A DNA stretch of 64,000 nt, taken from positions 620,001 through 684,000 of the forward strand of contig JAGYVD010000002.1 in NCBI GenBank assembly GCA_021209875.1. Direction: 5' to 3'. Numbering within the stretch: the first letter of the stretch is position 1; each line of letters begins with the position of its first letter. A program made the position numbers and the translations under genes. Below the pieces are notes generated by a model that was given only the letters and a program-made list of their open reading frames with translations, was not told the DNA's origin and searched no databases. This document shows positions 12,029 through 25,554 of the stretch, in pieces. The stretch comes from Rosellinia necatrix. Its lineage: Eukaryota > Ascomycota > Sordariomycetes > Xylariales > Xylariaceae.

Positions 12029-15000
12029 GTTATAAGCCTGGTTTATTAGTTAAGCCGGTGTTTTTTATTATAGAAGCAGTTTTTGCTTCAAAGCTTGTTA
12101 ATTTAAAAAAAAAATTTTTATTTAAAACGATTATTTAATTTAATTGCTAGAACTTCGCTATTTAGTTTTATTATAACGACCGATTATGTTAAGCCTGTTA
12201 TTTTAAATAGCTTAATAGATTAATTTTGCTAGTTTAAAAAGTTTAAAATTTACGATAAAGATAAAACTTTTTAAGATATTATAAATTTAAACGCATTAAA
12301 AACAATTTATTTTTTTAATATTAAACTAATATTTTCAATAAAAAATTAAATTGTTGCTGAACTTAAAAAAACACGTTAAAATAAAAATTTTAAGCTTATA
12401 ATTTAATAGATCGATTTTAAATATTTTTAAAAAATTATAAAAAGTTATAAAGTTATATAATATAGGCTTAGTTAAATTTATTAAATATTTAGTATTATAT
12501 AAATAAATAAAAAAATTATTAAAATTAAATATATAAAAGTTATAGCTATAATAAATAAAAATAAAAATAAACAATTTAAGCAATTATTATTATTATTTAT
12601 AACTAATTAACTTTTTAGTTTTATAAGCTTAAACAGCAATTTAAAAAAAATACGCTTAACTTTTTAAACATGTTAAATAAAAAAACATTAAAACTAGCAA
12701 GTAGTATAAAAAATAATAAACAGCTTATTTATAAGCTGTTGCTTACGATTTTTTTAAAGTTTAAAAAATATTTATAACTAAAGTTTTTTTAAAAGCTTTT
12801 TATAAAAAACTAGCTTTAAATTAAATTAGTGCTAAACTTATTAACGTAATAAAAAAAATCATAGAAAAAAAGATGATATTATTTAGTAAATATAAAAAGC
12901 TTTTTAAAAGTTTTAATATTTAATATAATATTAAACTTAAAAAATTAGCATTAATTTTTATTATATTAAGCGATTAAACATAAAAAAATTAGTTTAGCAG
13001 AAGATTAGGTATATTAACCTGCAAAAATTAAAATAATTATATAAATAAATTAATAAATAAGTAATAATGCTTATGCAGGTTTAACGTTAATAATATTTAT
13101 AAATAAGCCTTAAAAAAATGTGCGATTTTTTAGCTAGCTGTTATAAGTAAAACTAATTAAAAAATAAACAATTTATTTAAAAAAAATTAGTTAATTAAAT
13201 TGAAACACGCTAAAAAGCTATATGTTAAAAAATGCTTAAATAAGCTGTTAATAATTAAAGCTAGAAAATATTTAAATAATTTACATTGTAAAAAAAGCCT
13301 AATAATAAAGGTACTGGTAATAAAAACTAGTTTAATAAATAGCTTAATTTTAAAAGAAATTTTATAATAATTAACTTAATTTTTTTAACAGTATTATTTA
13401 TATTATTAAAATATTTATTATTTTAATATTTAAACGTTATATATTTTTAATAATATATTAATTAAAAATTATAATATTTTATATTTAATAAATAATAAAT
13501 TATTTTAAAACTTAACTTGTTTATAAGTATTTATAATAAAAAACAGTTTAAATAAAAACTATAAAATTTTTAATTTTATAAAAAACACAAAATTATATAT
13601 AAAATATGTAATATTTTTAAAAAAAAAACAATTTATAAATATAGTTTTAAAAATATAGCTTTAATTAAACATTTTTATATAAATATTATATTAAAAGCTT
13701 ATTTAAGCAAAAAAAATCTAGTATTATAGAATTAACTATATGTTAAAATATTAAAAATATAAAAATAATATAATTGTTGCTAATTTATTTAAATAATATA
13801 ACTTAGTTTTTTTAAATATAAGCTTATTTTTATTTATTTAAATAACGTATTAATAATCTATTTATATAATTTTTTTAATTTTATTTAAGCAAGCGCTGCA
13901 AGTTTAAGCGCTATAACTACGTTTAAAACTTTTAAACGTTTATATTGTTTTATAAAAAACCTTTTGAAACTAAAATTAAATTTTTAAAATATATAGCATT
14001 TAAAATCAGGTTATTTAAAATAAAACGTTTTATAAACGCTTATATATAAAATAAAAAATATAAAGATTTAAAAGATTTTATAAATTAAATATAAAAGCTG
14101 TGCTAGAACGTACGTTAAAAAAAATTAATAAACAGCGTTTAAAACAGCGCGTAGCCTGCTTGTTTTAGCGTATTTATTAAAATCTGTTTAATTATTTTTA
14201 AAAATATAATAGATTAAGCTAGGTATTTATTATTAAAAAAAATATAGCAGCATAATTTGTATATATATTTTTTTAATTAAAGCTAAAGATGCAATTATTA
14301 ATTTAATGATAAAATTTAAACGTTAAATAATAAAATAATTTAAACTTTTAACATATAAAATCTAAAGTAATAATAAAAAAACAATAATTGTTATTAAAAG
14401 CTTAATAAAATATAAGCGTTAAATTAAATATTAAAAGATTAAAAACAAACTAATATTTATTAAAGTTTTTAAATTAAATAGCGCGTTAAAACGTGTTAGC
14501 TAAAAAATTATTAATTAAGCTATTAAAATATTTAAAAAAGCAGAACTTTTAAAAAAGCTTTAAAATTAAAATTTATGCTTATATAAAATATTTTATAAAT
14601 TATTAAGCTTATAACTTATATTACATTTAAATTTTTTAATTAAATAAAATAATTATTATATAAAACGTTAAGTTTAAAAAAATTTTATTAAAAAAACAAA
14701 AAAACTAATAATTAAAATAAATAAAGCTTTTATTAAATAAATTATTAAGATTAAATCTAAGCTTTTAAATTTATACCTATATATAAGCTTAAAAATATTT
14801 TTATTACTTTTATTTTTTGCAAAAATGTTTTTAATTTAATTAATAAACTTTAAAAAAATTAATTAATAAAGTAAAAATAAAAAATAAAAACAGCTAAAAA
14901 ATATATTATTAAAAACAGCGCTTATAATATTTAGTCATATAAACTTATAACTTTTTAAAATATTTTTAAACTAAAAAACAATTAAAAATTAAAAATAAAA

Positions 15001-16290
15001 AAATAAACTATAAGCCAGAAAAAGCTTTTAAGCTTAAACGTAGAAAATAAGACAATTATATAAAATAAAACAGAGCTTTTTATTTAATGTAAAGCTAATC
15101 AGCCTTAAAAAAAAACTTAAAAATTGCTTTTAAAACTAAAATAATCAGATATTATAAAATAGCTTTAAAATATTAATCGTTAAAACATAAATAATTTATT
15201 AATTATTTAATTAATTAAATAAACTAATAAAACGTATATATAATTATAAAATATTTTTAACAGCTTTTTGCTTAAACTAAAAATTAAAAACTAAAACTTT
15301 TAATTTAATATTAAAAAAAATAATATGTTTATATTTATTATAATAATATATTTAAATAATCTTATTAAAGTTTTAAATAATTAAAATTAGTTTAACATTA
15401 TAAAAACTTATTTATTTAATTAAAAATACGCGTTTTATAAGAAAAATAAAAACTATAAAATATTATATATAGTATTTATAGCTGCAGTAAACTAAAATAA
15501 AGCAAAAAAAATAAATACCAGGCTAAAAAGGCGTGTATATATAAACGATCTATTAAAACTGTTATTAAAAAGCTAAAAAACCTTTTAAAATTATTTAATA
15601 AGCAAGCAGTTTTATGTTAATATTTACATAAAAATACAATTGTTTAAAAAGAAAATAGTTAAAATAGTAGCATTAAACAAAGTTTTATAATTTTTGCTAC
15701 TGTTTAAATAAATATTTTAATATAAGTTTAACAAAAAAAAATATATAAAATAATATAAATCGCATATTATAATATAAAATAATTTTTAGTTAAAAAATAC
15801 GTTATAAACAACTTATGCCCCAATATTTGCTAGAAAAACTTTTAAGCTTATAATAGCTTTAGCAGCATATTTAAACTTAAAAATGCTTTAATTTAATATA
15901 ATTTTTATATTTTTAAACGTTTTATAAACTAAAAAAACTTTAATAACATGCTGTTTTTTTAAAAGCTTTTTATAGTTAAATAAAAAAATATTGCTAAATA
16001 AAGCGCTATATAGCTTAAAAAATTCTCTTTTTTTTTAATAAAAAAAGTTTTTATTAATATTTAAAATGCTAGAAATAATCGCTTTTTTAAAAAAGCTTTG
16101 TTTATTTTATATTAAAAATTAATCTATATTTATAATTTTTTATATCAACGATTTTCTAATGTTTTATTATAAAAATTATAAGGCAAAAAAACAAAAGATT
16201 ATATAAAGTATTAAAAAATATATATAAACTTAAGATATAAAACAATATTAAATAGTTTTTAAAGATTAGAATAATCTATAATCAAAAAAC
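12029..16290. other. RIPed sequence, content unresolved
   Basis: About 4.3 kb downstream of the element C LTR and upstream of element B. It probably holds the internal part of element C, but no motif of gag, reverse transcriptase or integrase can be read. Short ORFs here are low-complexity K/N/I/F/Y strings. No GC island or terminal repeat was seen. Confidence 0.5.
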
Positions 16291-16595
16291 TGTGATAGTA
16301 GTGTGGAACGGCTTGGCAATTGAGCCAGGAATCCTTATTTTAGGGATTTTTTAAACAGAGGATGCATATATGCAAAATATAGTTCTGATGCTGCACTTGC
16401 AAGCGTTACGCGCGTAGGGCAGGAATAATTTTTAAAATCGTTTTTACTACGTAATTAATATATATAAATATTTATAATTTATTATATTAAATAAAAGTTT
16501 TTAATAAATTCGATTATTTATATTAAATATTCTTAAAATATTACTACGCTTTTAATAATTAACAATTTTTTTAAAAATTAATCTATATTTTATTA
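16291..16595 (+). repeat. Left LTR of element B
   Basis: About 305 bp. The first 150 bp are scarcely RIPed (for example GGAACGGCTTGG and GCGTTACGCGCG remain), while the second half is as AT-rich as its partner. It therefore serves as the ancestral reference for reading RIP changes in the right LTR. Confidence 0.78.
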
Positions 16596-16762
16596 AAGTT
16601 ATAAGCCTGGTTTATTATTAAACTAGTATTTTTTCAAAAGTTATAATTTATTTAACTTTAAAGTATATAATTGTTTATTTAAATTTTTATATAGCTATTA
16701 TTATTTATTTTAATTAAATTTTTTATATTTTAGTTTTAAAGCTTTTAATTTTGCTACAGGTT

Positions 16763-17019
16763 TGTTAGAGTAGGCAAGGGGTGCCAGGCTTGGCACCACC
16801 AGTTGCCCCACTGTAAGATTAGATAAGGTGGCCCAGGCCACCTGGGCTAGCCCACTTGGGCTAGGCCCACCCACCTACCTGTACTAGTAGGTGGAATTCT
16901 AGGACTGCACCTAGAATTCCACTATCTTCATCACCAACACACATACAACACCACAAACTAGACCAGCATACAGCAAAATACAGCTATTTACAGCTTCATA
17001 CCCCTGACCAGACTTATCA
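16763..17019 (+). mobile_element. Solo LTR, family F1, copy 1
   Basis: 257 bp, beginning TGTTAGAGTAGG and ending ACTTATCA (TG...CA), with the 5-bp target duplication AGGTT at 16,758-16,762 and 17,020-17,024. It sits inside element B just after its left LTR. It is GC-rich and essentially free of RIP, with nested palindromes (GGTGGCCCAGGCCACC; CTAGAATTCC arms around GACTGCAC). A second copy in the opposite orientation lies at 25,258-25,513. No internal retrotransposon sequence accompanies it. Confidence 0.85.
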
Positions 17020-18069
17020 AGGTTTTAAAATAAATACCGCGTTATTTTTATTTTTATAATAATAGTTTTAATTATAATAATTAAAACAAATGTTTTTTTA
17101 AAAATTATTTATAAGTAAAATTGTTAATATATTTATTTAAAATATTACGTTCATATCAAAAGTATTTAAACGTTTATTAATTTTAATAATAAAAACTTAG
17201 CATATAATTTAAATTTGTTTTTTATATAATTAATGCAAGAATTAGCAGCAGTATATTTTAAATAAGTAAAAAAAAATATAACGTATAAAAAATACATATA
17301 TAAAAAGCGTTATATAAAAATTTTAACTGCGGAAACTTTTTAATGCTTAATATTTTTAAACTTATTATTTAAAAAATTATTATTAAGCTTTTAAATATTT
17401 AAATAGAATATTTTATTTAGTTTTAAAGTAAAGCTTATTTTTAATTGTGTTATATAATTATATATAAATACATTAATAAAATAGTTAATATTATATATAT
17501 ATAAATTATTATTGGTATAAATATTAAAAACTTTAATTTTATGTTTAAAAATTTAATTTTTGTTTTAAATAATATAACTTTGCTTGTTTTATTTTTTTAT
17601 ATTATTATTTAATAAAAATATTAAATAATTATCATAAATGTTTTTAAAAACAGAATTAAAATAATAATACAATATAAAAAATAAAAACAAATCTATTAAA
17701 AAGCAGTAATTTTAAAGCATTTTAACATAAATAAAATGCTTGCAGCTAAAAATTTTCTAACAGCAGTCAATGCTTATATAGCGTTAAATTAAAAGCGCTA
17801 ATAATTTATTATATTAATTAAATATAAGCTATTAAAAAAATATATATGTATTTTAATAAAATATAAGAAAATTTTCGGTGCGATAATTTATAAATATAAG
17901 CTAAAAAACAAAAAAAAAAAGTTTAAAATATTTGCAAGCTTAACAGGTTAGTAAATATAAAATAAATTTTGAGCTAGTATAATAATATATTTAAATAATA
18001 AAGCTTAAAAAACATGTTAAAATAATTTAGCCGGCTAAAAAAGTTATAAATATTTATATTTAAATAAAA

Positions 18070-21000
18070 TTAAAAATATTTATTTTTAACTTTTAAGCTT
18101 TATAATAAGCTTTAGTTTACAAGTAATAAAACTAGTATATATTAGCTTAATAAAATTTAAACTAATATTATAAAAATTAAAAAATTTAAAAAATTTAAAA
18201 ATAGTAGCTTTATATATATTATAAAACTTATATGATAAAATTATTAATTTAAATTAAAAAATTAATAAAAAACAATAGTTTAAACAATATAATAAACTTT
18301 AATAATAAAAATTAAATTATTTTAATTTTGATATATTTTATAATAAAAAATTGCTAGCAACTTAAAAATATTTTTATAATTAAATTTAAAAATATATTTT
18401 AGCAGATAGCACGTTAATTAATGATTATAAAATATTATATTTAATTAATTATAAAAGCTATTACAACTTAGATTTTGTATTTTAATTAAAAATAAAAATA
18501 TAGTTTATATAAATATTTTATAGTTTTTATTTTAAGTAAAAATAAAAAATTATTTAAAAATATTATTTAGTTTTGAAAAATTTTATTAATAAATATAATA
18601 CTTATTAATGTTGTGTTAATAAAAAGTTTTATATAAATGTTATTTTAAAAGTTTATTAAATAAAAAAAATATAATATTATAGTTTTAATTGTTTATTACG
18701 TTTTAAAATATAAAAATAATATTTTAATAGCTTAATTTATTAAATATTATAACTTAGTTTTTTAAACATAAATTTAATTTTTAATATTTAAACAAAAGTT
18801 TTATATTAAATATAAGCAAAATATTATAAATAATTTTTAAAAGTGCTGCTAAATTAATTATATTTAATTAATTTTAATATATTTTAATTTATAAGCTATT
18901 TTAAATTTTTTAAGCTAAAAAATCTTTAAAGCTTTTAATATTAACAATTAAAATATTTTAAAAGCTATATTTTATAAGCATTAATATATATAGCTAAAAA
19001 TATATGAACTAATAAAATTTTATATATTAAATATAAGACATTTATTATTATATATATAATATAATAAATATTTAAATAACTTTTAAATAAAAAACGCTGT
19101 TTAATTTTTTAAAATCTGTATTAAAATCTGTTTAATTATTTAATAAAATATAATAAATTAAACTAAACTGTAATAATTAAAAACAAACATATTAAGTTAC
19201 TTTATATATATTTTTAATAAATAAAACTATTATATAAGTTTTTTAAAAATTAAATAATTTATACGTTAAATAAAAAACGTTATAAGCTTATAGTTTATAT
19301 TATTAAAAGCGATTTAAATATTTTTATAATAGCTTGCAAAAATAAAAATTAACATAAGCTTTAGCTAAAAAATTAAAAAATTAATAATAAGCTTTTTCTG
19401 CTTTATATTAAAAAGCTTATTAAAAATGTTAAACAAGCCGGCAAAAAAATAAGTAATAAAATAAACAAACTATTTAATAAAACTAGCTTATTATTCAAAC
19501 TATAGGTAAAAGCAGTTTAAACAGCTGTTTAATTATATAATAAAAGCTTTTTTAAAGCTTAGAACTTTTATATTTTTTATTATATGCTTAAACGTTAATT
19601 AATATAATATTATTAATAATATAACTTAGTTTAAATAAAAACGTTAATAATCGATTTATAATTAAATTAACACAGGATATATATATATAAATATTACATA
19701 TATTTAATATAAAAAAAAAACTTGCTGCTAAAAAGCAGCAAACAATTAAAATTAATCCTTAAGCTTATATTAAATATTTAATTAAATACAAAACAATTAA
19801 TATATACCGTATATAAATTTTTTAATTACAAAAAATAAGTGTTATTAAAAATATTAAATTTAATAAAAAGCTGTTTTATTTTAAAAAAACAAAAAAAACT
19901 AGCTATTAAAATTAAATAAGCAGCAGTAAAAAATTAAAAGCTTTAAATTTAATAAATAAATAATAATATAAAATACATAATAAATAAAAGCTTAAAAATA
20001 TATTATATATAGCTTTGAAAAATATAAAAATATTATAAATATTTTAACTTATAGCTTAATTAATTAGATTAATAAATATAAATTAAAAGTAAATATATTA
20101 GCAAAGCAGATCTTAAGCTAAAAACCAGCTTTTCAAATACAGTAATAAAAACTTATTATTTTAAATATAATTTTTAAGCTAAAAACAGCTTTAATAAAAA
20201 GCTTTAAAAATAAAACAACTATAACATGCCAAAAAAACAGTTATTTATAGGGTTTTAAAAACGCTATAAATTTTATAATAATAAAAGCGTTCATTATTAA
20301 ACAAACTAATAAAAAGCTAACTTTAGTTAGCTAAATAAATAATAAAAGCTAGAAAAACTTAAACAAAATATAAATATATATATAAAATATTTTTATTTAT
20401 AAACAGATTAAGCTATAGAACTAAGTATAAAAACCGGATAAAAAGCTAGAAAATAATATTAAAAGTTTAATATTTTTATAATGATATATATAAAACTAAA
20501 ATTAATTTATTAAAAATTATATATAAAATATTTTTTAAAACAAATAAAAGTTTTATATTTTAAAAATCCTAAACATAAAATATTATATGCTATATTTGTA
20601 GTTATAATATAATAATATAAAACTAATGAATTAAAAACTAGTTGCAAAATTAAATATATTAAAATAATTTTTTAGAAAACTTTTATAAAATAAAAAAGCT
20701 TAAAATGATTTTTAGAACAACTTTTAAAAAAAAATCTATAAAAAATATTTATTATATAAAAAAAGTTATAAAAATCGTTTTAATCAAAAAATAAAAATAA
20801 GTTATTATTATTTATATAAATATTTATATATAAGTTTAATAAATTTTTTTTAAAAGTTTATAAAGTAAAGCTAATTATATAAAAAATCTATAAATAATAA
20901 ATATATTTTAATTAATATATGCTGCAACGTTTATAATAGATTTTTTAAGTAATAATAACAATTAAGATATATTTTAATTTTATAAATTAAATAGTTTAAC

Positions 21001-21600
21001 ATAATGTTAATATTTTTAAATGTTTTAAAAAACAGCAAACGTTTTATTATATATTTAATATTAAACAGCTTTAAGCAGCAAAAAAAAGCTGTATTATTAA
21101 ATAATGCTTTATATAAGCTATAAAACTTTTATTATTATAATATAAATTTTTTAAACATTTTAAAACGTTTTAAGCTAATTATATTTAATAAAAACTATAT
21201 TTATTGTATATTTTAAATTATAAAATATTTATTTTATTTTATATAAACAATTTTAATTATATATAAAAAAGCAATAAAAATTAACTAAAAAATTATTAGC
21301 AAGATTAAAAAGCTTATAAGTTTAAAAACAAAAAATATTATTTAATTTTAAAAATTAAAATAATTTATAATTATATAAAAAGATAATTATACTAGCATAT
21401 AATTAATAAATTAAAAACATTATAGCTTAATTTAATTTAATTAATAACGCTTAAACTTTAAAAATATTATTTTATATAAAAACTGTTAAAATATAAAAAC
21501 AAGTTTTAAAAAAAATTAAAATATATTAAAAAATTAATTTAGTTATAATATAGCGACTATATTATAACTAAATATAACGTTTATTATTATATTATTATTA
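18070..21600 (+). repeat. Middle copy of repeat rep-2 (uninterrupted)
   Basis: 3.53 kb collinear with the net sequence of 945-11,705. It supplies the empty sites for four insertions in the left copy. It lies inside element B and is thus probably part of that retrotransposon's internal region. It is thoroughly RIPed and cannot be translated. Confidence 0.8.
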
Positions 21601-23217
21601 AAATATTTTATAAATTTAAAGTTAAATTATATAAAAATAGTCATTAAATAATTTATTATTTATATTATATAAAGTTTTTAACATTATATATAAAAGCAGA
21701 GATTTAATAGCTTAAGCTTTATTAATTATAAAAACATATTATTTATAAACAATATAAAAACCAAGCGTTTTTATATAAATATATTATATTTTTATTTAAA
21801 TGTACAATTTTTAAAAGTTACTAAATAAAGCATAATTTTAATTTTTATAATAAAAACTAAAATTATTACTATAAATTATATAATTAAAAAATAATAGTTT
21901 TAAAACAGCTTTTTAGAAATTTTATTTTATACTTAAAAAATATAAATAATTTATTTAAATAATATTTAAATAATTTATTTAATAATTAATATATACAAAA
22001 AAAATTATAAAGTTTAAACATATAAATATATAAAATATATAGTTTAAATAAAAATATTAAAAAGTTTGTTTATAAAAAAACTTTTTATTAATTAAATATT
22101 AACAAATGATTTTATAAAAATTTTAAATAAATATAGTTTAAATATTTTAAAGCTTTATTTAATTTAAACAATTTATATTATAATTAAAAAAAATTAATAA
22201 GCTGTTAATTTAAACTTTTAATAATTAATCAAAAAAAATAAAAATTAAAAATATTTAAAAGTTTTTAGCTTTATATAACTTTTAAAAAACGTTTTAAAAA
22301 ATAAGTTGTGCAGCAAAAATAAACAGAAAAATTATAATAAAATAGAAATGAAAAATGAAAAAACCAATATATAAAAAATAACTGGCTATAAAAATATAAA
22401 CGTTAAAAACAGCTAAAAACGCGTAAAAATATAAAATCTATAAAATAAACGTTTTTATAGCTACAGCATTTTAGTTTTTATTAAAATATTAAAAGTTTAG
22501 CGCAGCAAAATTTTAAAATTTAAAATAATTTATTTTAAATTAATTAATAATTAATAAAAGTTTATAATAATTGTTTATTATAACGTTTAAAATAAAACAA
22601 AAAATATTAAAAAACGTTTAATTATTAGCTAAATATATAAAACATTAATTTTATATTATTATTTATATATAAAATAAAATATAAATTAAAAAATATATTT
22701 ATGTTTAAAAATATAACGTTAGTATTAGCTATTATATTTAACAGCTTTATAATATAACTTATTTAATTAATTAATAAGCATCCAATTAATACATCTTAAA
22801 CAAAATATTTTTTAAATAATATTTATTGGTTTAAAATATAAACAAGCAGAATAAAAAAAAATAGCGTTAGTAGCAGCAGTAATAATATTATTTATTATAT
22901 AATATTTTAAATTAAAAACAGCAAATAAAAACAGTATATACAACCGTACAACGTTTAATAGCGGTAGTTTAATAATATGAGCAATAATAAAGCTTTAAAG
23001 AACTTAAAACAGCGTATTTTTAATATTTAAACTTAAACTTAAATTAAACAAGCTTGGCAAAAATAAATTAAAAAAATATTATTTAATAAAAATTAGCTTG
23101 TTTTTTTAATTTTAATTATTATATTTAAATAAATTATATATAAGCAGTAAAAAATATTAAAAATATTGTTTATAGTAATATTAGCAGCAAAAATAATAAA
23201 AGCAGCAATAAAAAAAC

Positions 23218-23285
23218 TAGCAGCGGCAGCAGCAGCAAAAACAGCAGCAGCAGCAGCAGCGCAAACGTAAATTCAGCAGCAGCAA
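23218..23285 (+). repeat. (GCA)n microsatellite in AT-rich DNA
   Basis: An imperfect run of AGC/GCA triplets, GC-rich amid RIPed sequence near the 3' part of element B. It could be a residue of a poly-Gln or poly-Ser tract, or a later expansion. There is no flanking ORF. Confidence 0.7.
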
Positions 23286-24011
23286 AAATAATAATAATAA
23301 TTATTTATAATAATTATTAATAATTTAAACATGTGTTAATAAATAAATTATATTAATAATTTATAAATAAAAATAATATAATAAATAAACATAATATGTA
23401 ACAAATCATAATAATATTTATAAATTAATATAATTATAATAGAACGTTAAAATTATATTTTTAATGTATATAAATAATAAATTTATTAAAAATAAAAATA
23501 TTTTTAAAATAATAAAAAAAACTATAATTTATGTTAGCATATTAAAAGTTTAGCAAAATTACACAAGCAAAAAAGTTATGTACAGCTTATACGTTTAAAC
23601 TTAAAAAAAAAAAAAAAAACGTTAAAAGATAAAAAACTGAATGTTAATTTATATTTAAGCTGTTAACAAGTTATTAATTACATTTAAACGTTAGCAAAAA
23701 GATTATTAAGCTTAATTAGGATATAAAGTAATAATTTAATTAAATATATATACTTAAAATCTTTTTTTAAACGTGTTAATGCAGCTAAAACAAGCTATTT
23801 ATAGCTTTAAAAAAAAAAACTGCGCTATATAATTTTATTTTTATTTATTATTACGTATAAACAAGCTAGTTATATTAATAAAGCATGTATATTATTATAA
23901 TATAACCTAATTAATTTATTAAAAAATGCTTAAAAAAGAACTAGTTTAGTTAAAAATTTTTTGAAAAAGCAACTAAAAAATAAAACAATAAATTAACTCA
24001 TTTAAAAAATA

Positions 24012-24325
24012 TATAATAATAATATAAAACAGCTTAATAATTAAGCTAGAAATTTTTATTTTAAAAATTTTTTTAGCAAAAGATATATATATATATATAT
24101 AAAATATAGTTCTAATGCTGCATTTATAAACGCTACACGTATAAGCTAAAAACTATTTTTTAGATTGTTTTTACTACGTAATTAATATTTATAAATACCT
24201 GGAGCTTATTATCTTAGATAAAAGCTTTTTAATAAATTCGATTATTTATATTAAATATTTCTAAAATATTACTATATTGTTAATAATTAATAAATCTTTC
24301 TATTAATCAATCTATACCTCTGTCA
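24012..24325 (+). repeat. Right LTR of element B
   Basis: About 314 bp, heavily RIPed in its first half relative to the left LTR, but keeping a better 3' end (CCTCTGTCA). Shared words include TTTTTACTACGTAATTAAT and AATAAATTCGATTATTTATA. Confidence 0.78.
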
Positions 24326-24639
24326 AACTTTTATTTTTATTTTTATTATAACTTTTATTTTTTTAATTAAAACGCCTAGCTATATGAATATTATCTGCTT
24401 ATAATATTAGTTTTACAAACTTTAAAATCAATAATAAAATTTATAATAATTACCTTAATTATTGCTATAAAAAGCTAATTTATTTAAATCGTTTTTTTTA
24501 AAACATATTTATTGTTTAGCTTCTGCTAAAAAAATAAAATTATTAATTTTTATTATAATGTATTAATATATTAAATAATTAATTAATTAGTTGTTTAGTT
24601 TTAATTAGTTAAAAAAATTTAATATTTTATTAAACAATA

Positions 24640-24930
24640 AAAAATCAACTTTAATTTTATAATAGCTATAATAACAACAGTTAAAACAAAGTCTAACTAT
24701 ACTTATATATCAAAAAAAAAACTAAAGTTAAAAAAAAAAAAAAAACTGCTTATAAAGCCGACGGCCAGAATTCCTACTTATATATACTACTGGCTATTTA
24801 TTACATAACTGGCCTACTGTATTCACCACCTCATACTTGTACCCACTTAGCCAACGGACCAATCAGGGGCCGCCAGGCCACCCATCCATTTAGCCAATCA
24901 GGGCCATCATGGCTGTGGGCCATGACATCT
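24640..24930 (-). mobile_element. LTR-like promoter island interrupting rep-1
   Basis: On the minus strand, homology to rep-1 (5,200-5,520) stops near 24,930, and a GC-bearing segment starting TGTCATGGCCCACAGCC begins. It contains three GATTGG/ATTGGC-type CCAAT boxes within 70 bp and a TATATATAAG box about 90 bp further on, followed by GC-rich then T-rich sequence. That layout (TG start, CCAAT boxes, TATA box) looks like the U3/R part of an LTR. The far end is not defined and no partner LTR was seen. Confidence 0.4.
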
Positions 24931-25257
24931 ATTATTATTACTGCTATCTGCACTATTATCGGCGCTATTGTTGTTGTTGACAGGAACCTTGCGTAATAAA
25001 GCTTTATAATTAGCATTAAATTTGTTGTAAATTTGTGGCAGATTTTTATTTCTAGCATTTTAAAACGTTTTAAAAACATCTGGTGCTATATAGTTGTAAT
25101 AAGCAGCTGTTTAAGCTTATATAAATAATTTTTATTATTTTTTTAATTTTAAAATTATTTACATTAATTTAGTAGTAAATTAATATTAAGTTTATTATAT
25201 CTTAGTTTTTATCACTTATATTAAAATATTTATTTAAGCTGGTTTTTTTTAGAACTT

Positions 25258-25513
25258 TAATAAGTCTGGTCAGGGGTATAAAGCTGTAAATAGCTGTATT
25301 TGCAGTATACTGGTCTGTATTGTGATGTTGTATGTGTATGGTGATGAAGATGGTGGAATTCTAGGTGCAGTCCTAGAATTCCACCTACTAGTACAGGTAG
25401 GTGGGTGGGCCTAGCCCAAGTGGGGCTAGCCCAGGTGGCCTGGGCCACCTTATCTAATCTTACAGTGGGGCAACTGGTGGTGCCAAGCCTGGCACCCCTT
25501 GCCTACTCTAACA
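25258..25513 (-). mobile_element. Solo LTR, family F1, copy 2
   Basis: 256 bp, near-identical to 16,763-17,019 in the opposite orientation. On its own strand it starts TGTTAGAGTAGG and ends ACTTATTA, so the terminal CA has become TA, a RIP-type change. The target duplication on the plus strand is AACTT at 25,253-25,257 and 25,514-25,518. The homologous rep-1 position near 5,150 lacks the insertion. Short ORFs in this island are spurious. Confidence 0.85.
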
Positions 25514-25554
25514 AACTTTTATATAATATATATATTTAAAACTTATTATATTAG

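Larger units (their letters stand above)
16291..24325 (+). mobile_element. LTR retrotransposon relic, element B
   Basis: Two direct repeats, 16,291-16,595 and 24,012-24,325, bound an 8.0-kb segment. The left repeat starts TGTGATAG and the right one TATAATAA, a pure G-to-A series; the right repeat ends CTGTCA and the left one TATTA. Removing the solo LTR nested at 16,763-17,019 leaves about 7.8 kb, a normal size for fungal Gypsy elements. GTTATAAGCCTGG follows the left LTR, as in element C. Flanking 5-mers (AAAAC and AACTT) do not match, so the target duplication is lost or the ends have been rearranged. No coding sequence survives; superfamily is inferred from size only. Confidence 0.75.

Noticed and set aside
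12335..12583. 82-codon ORF on the minus strand in AT-rich DNA
   Set aside because: Composition is F/I/Y/N/L/K only, as expected for chance ORFs in about 85% AT sequence; no domain and no conserved copy.
24831..25079. 82-codon minus-strand ORF
   Set aside because: It spans the junction between rep-1 and the LTR-like island, and the gag-like text lies in a different frame.
25257..25448. 63-codon ORF inside the F1 solo LTR
   Set aside because: Lies wholly within a 256-bp LTR; it is a by-product of palindromic GC-rich sequence.
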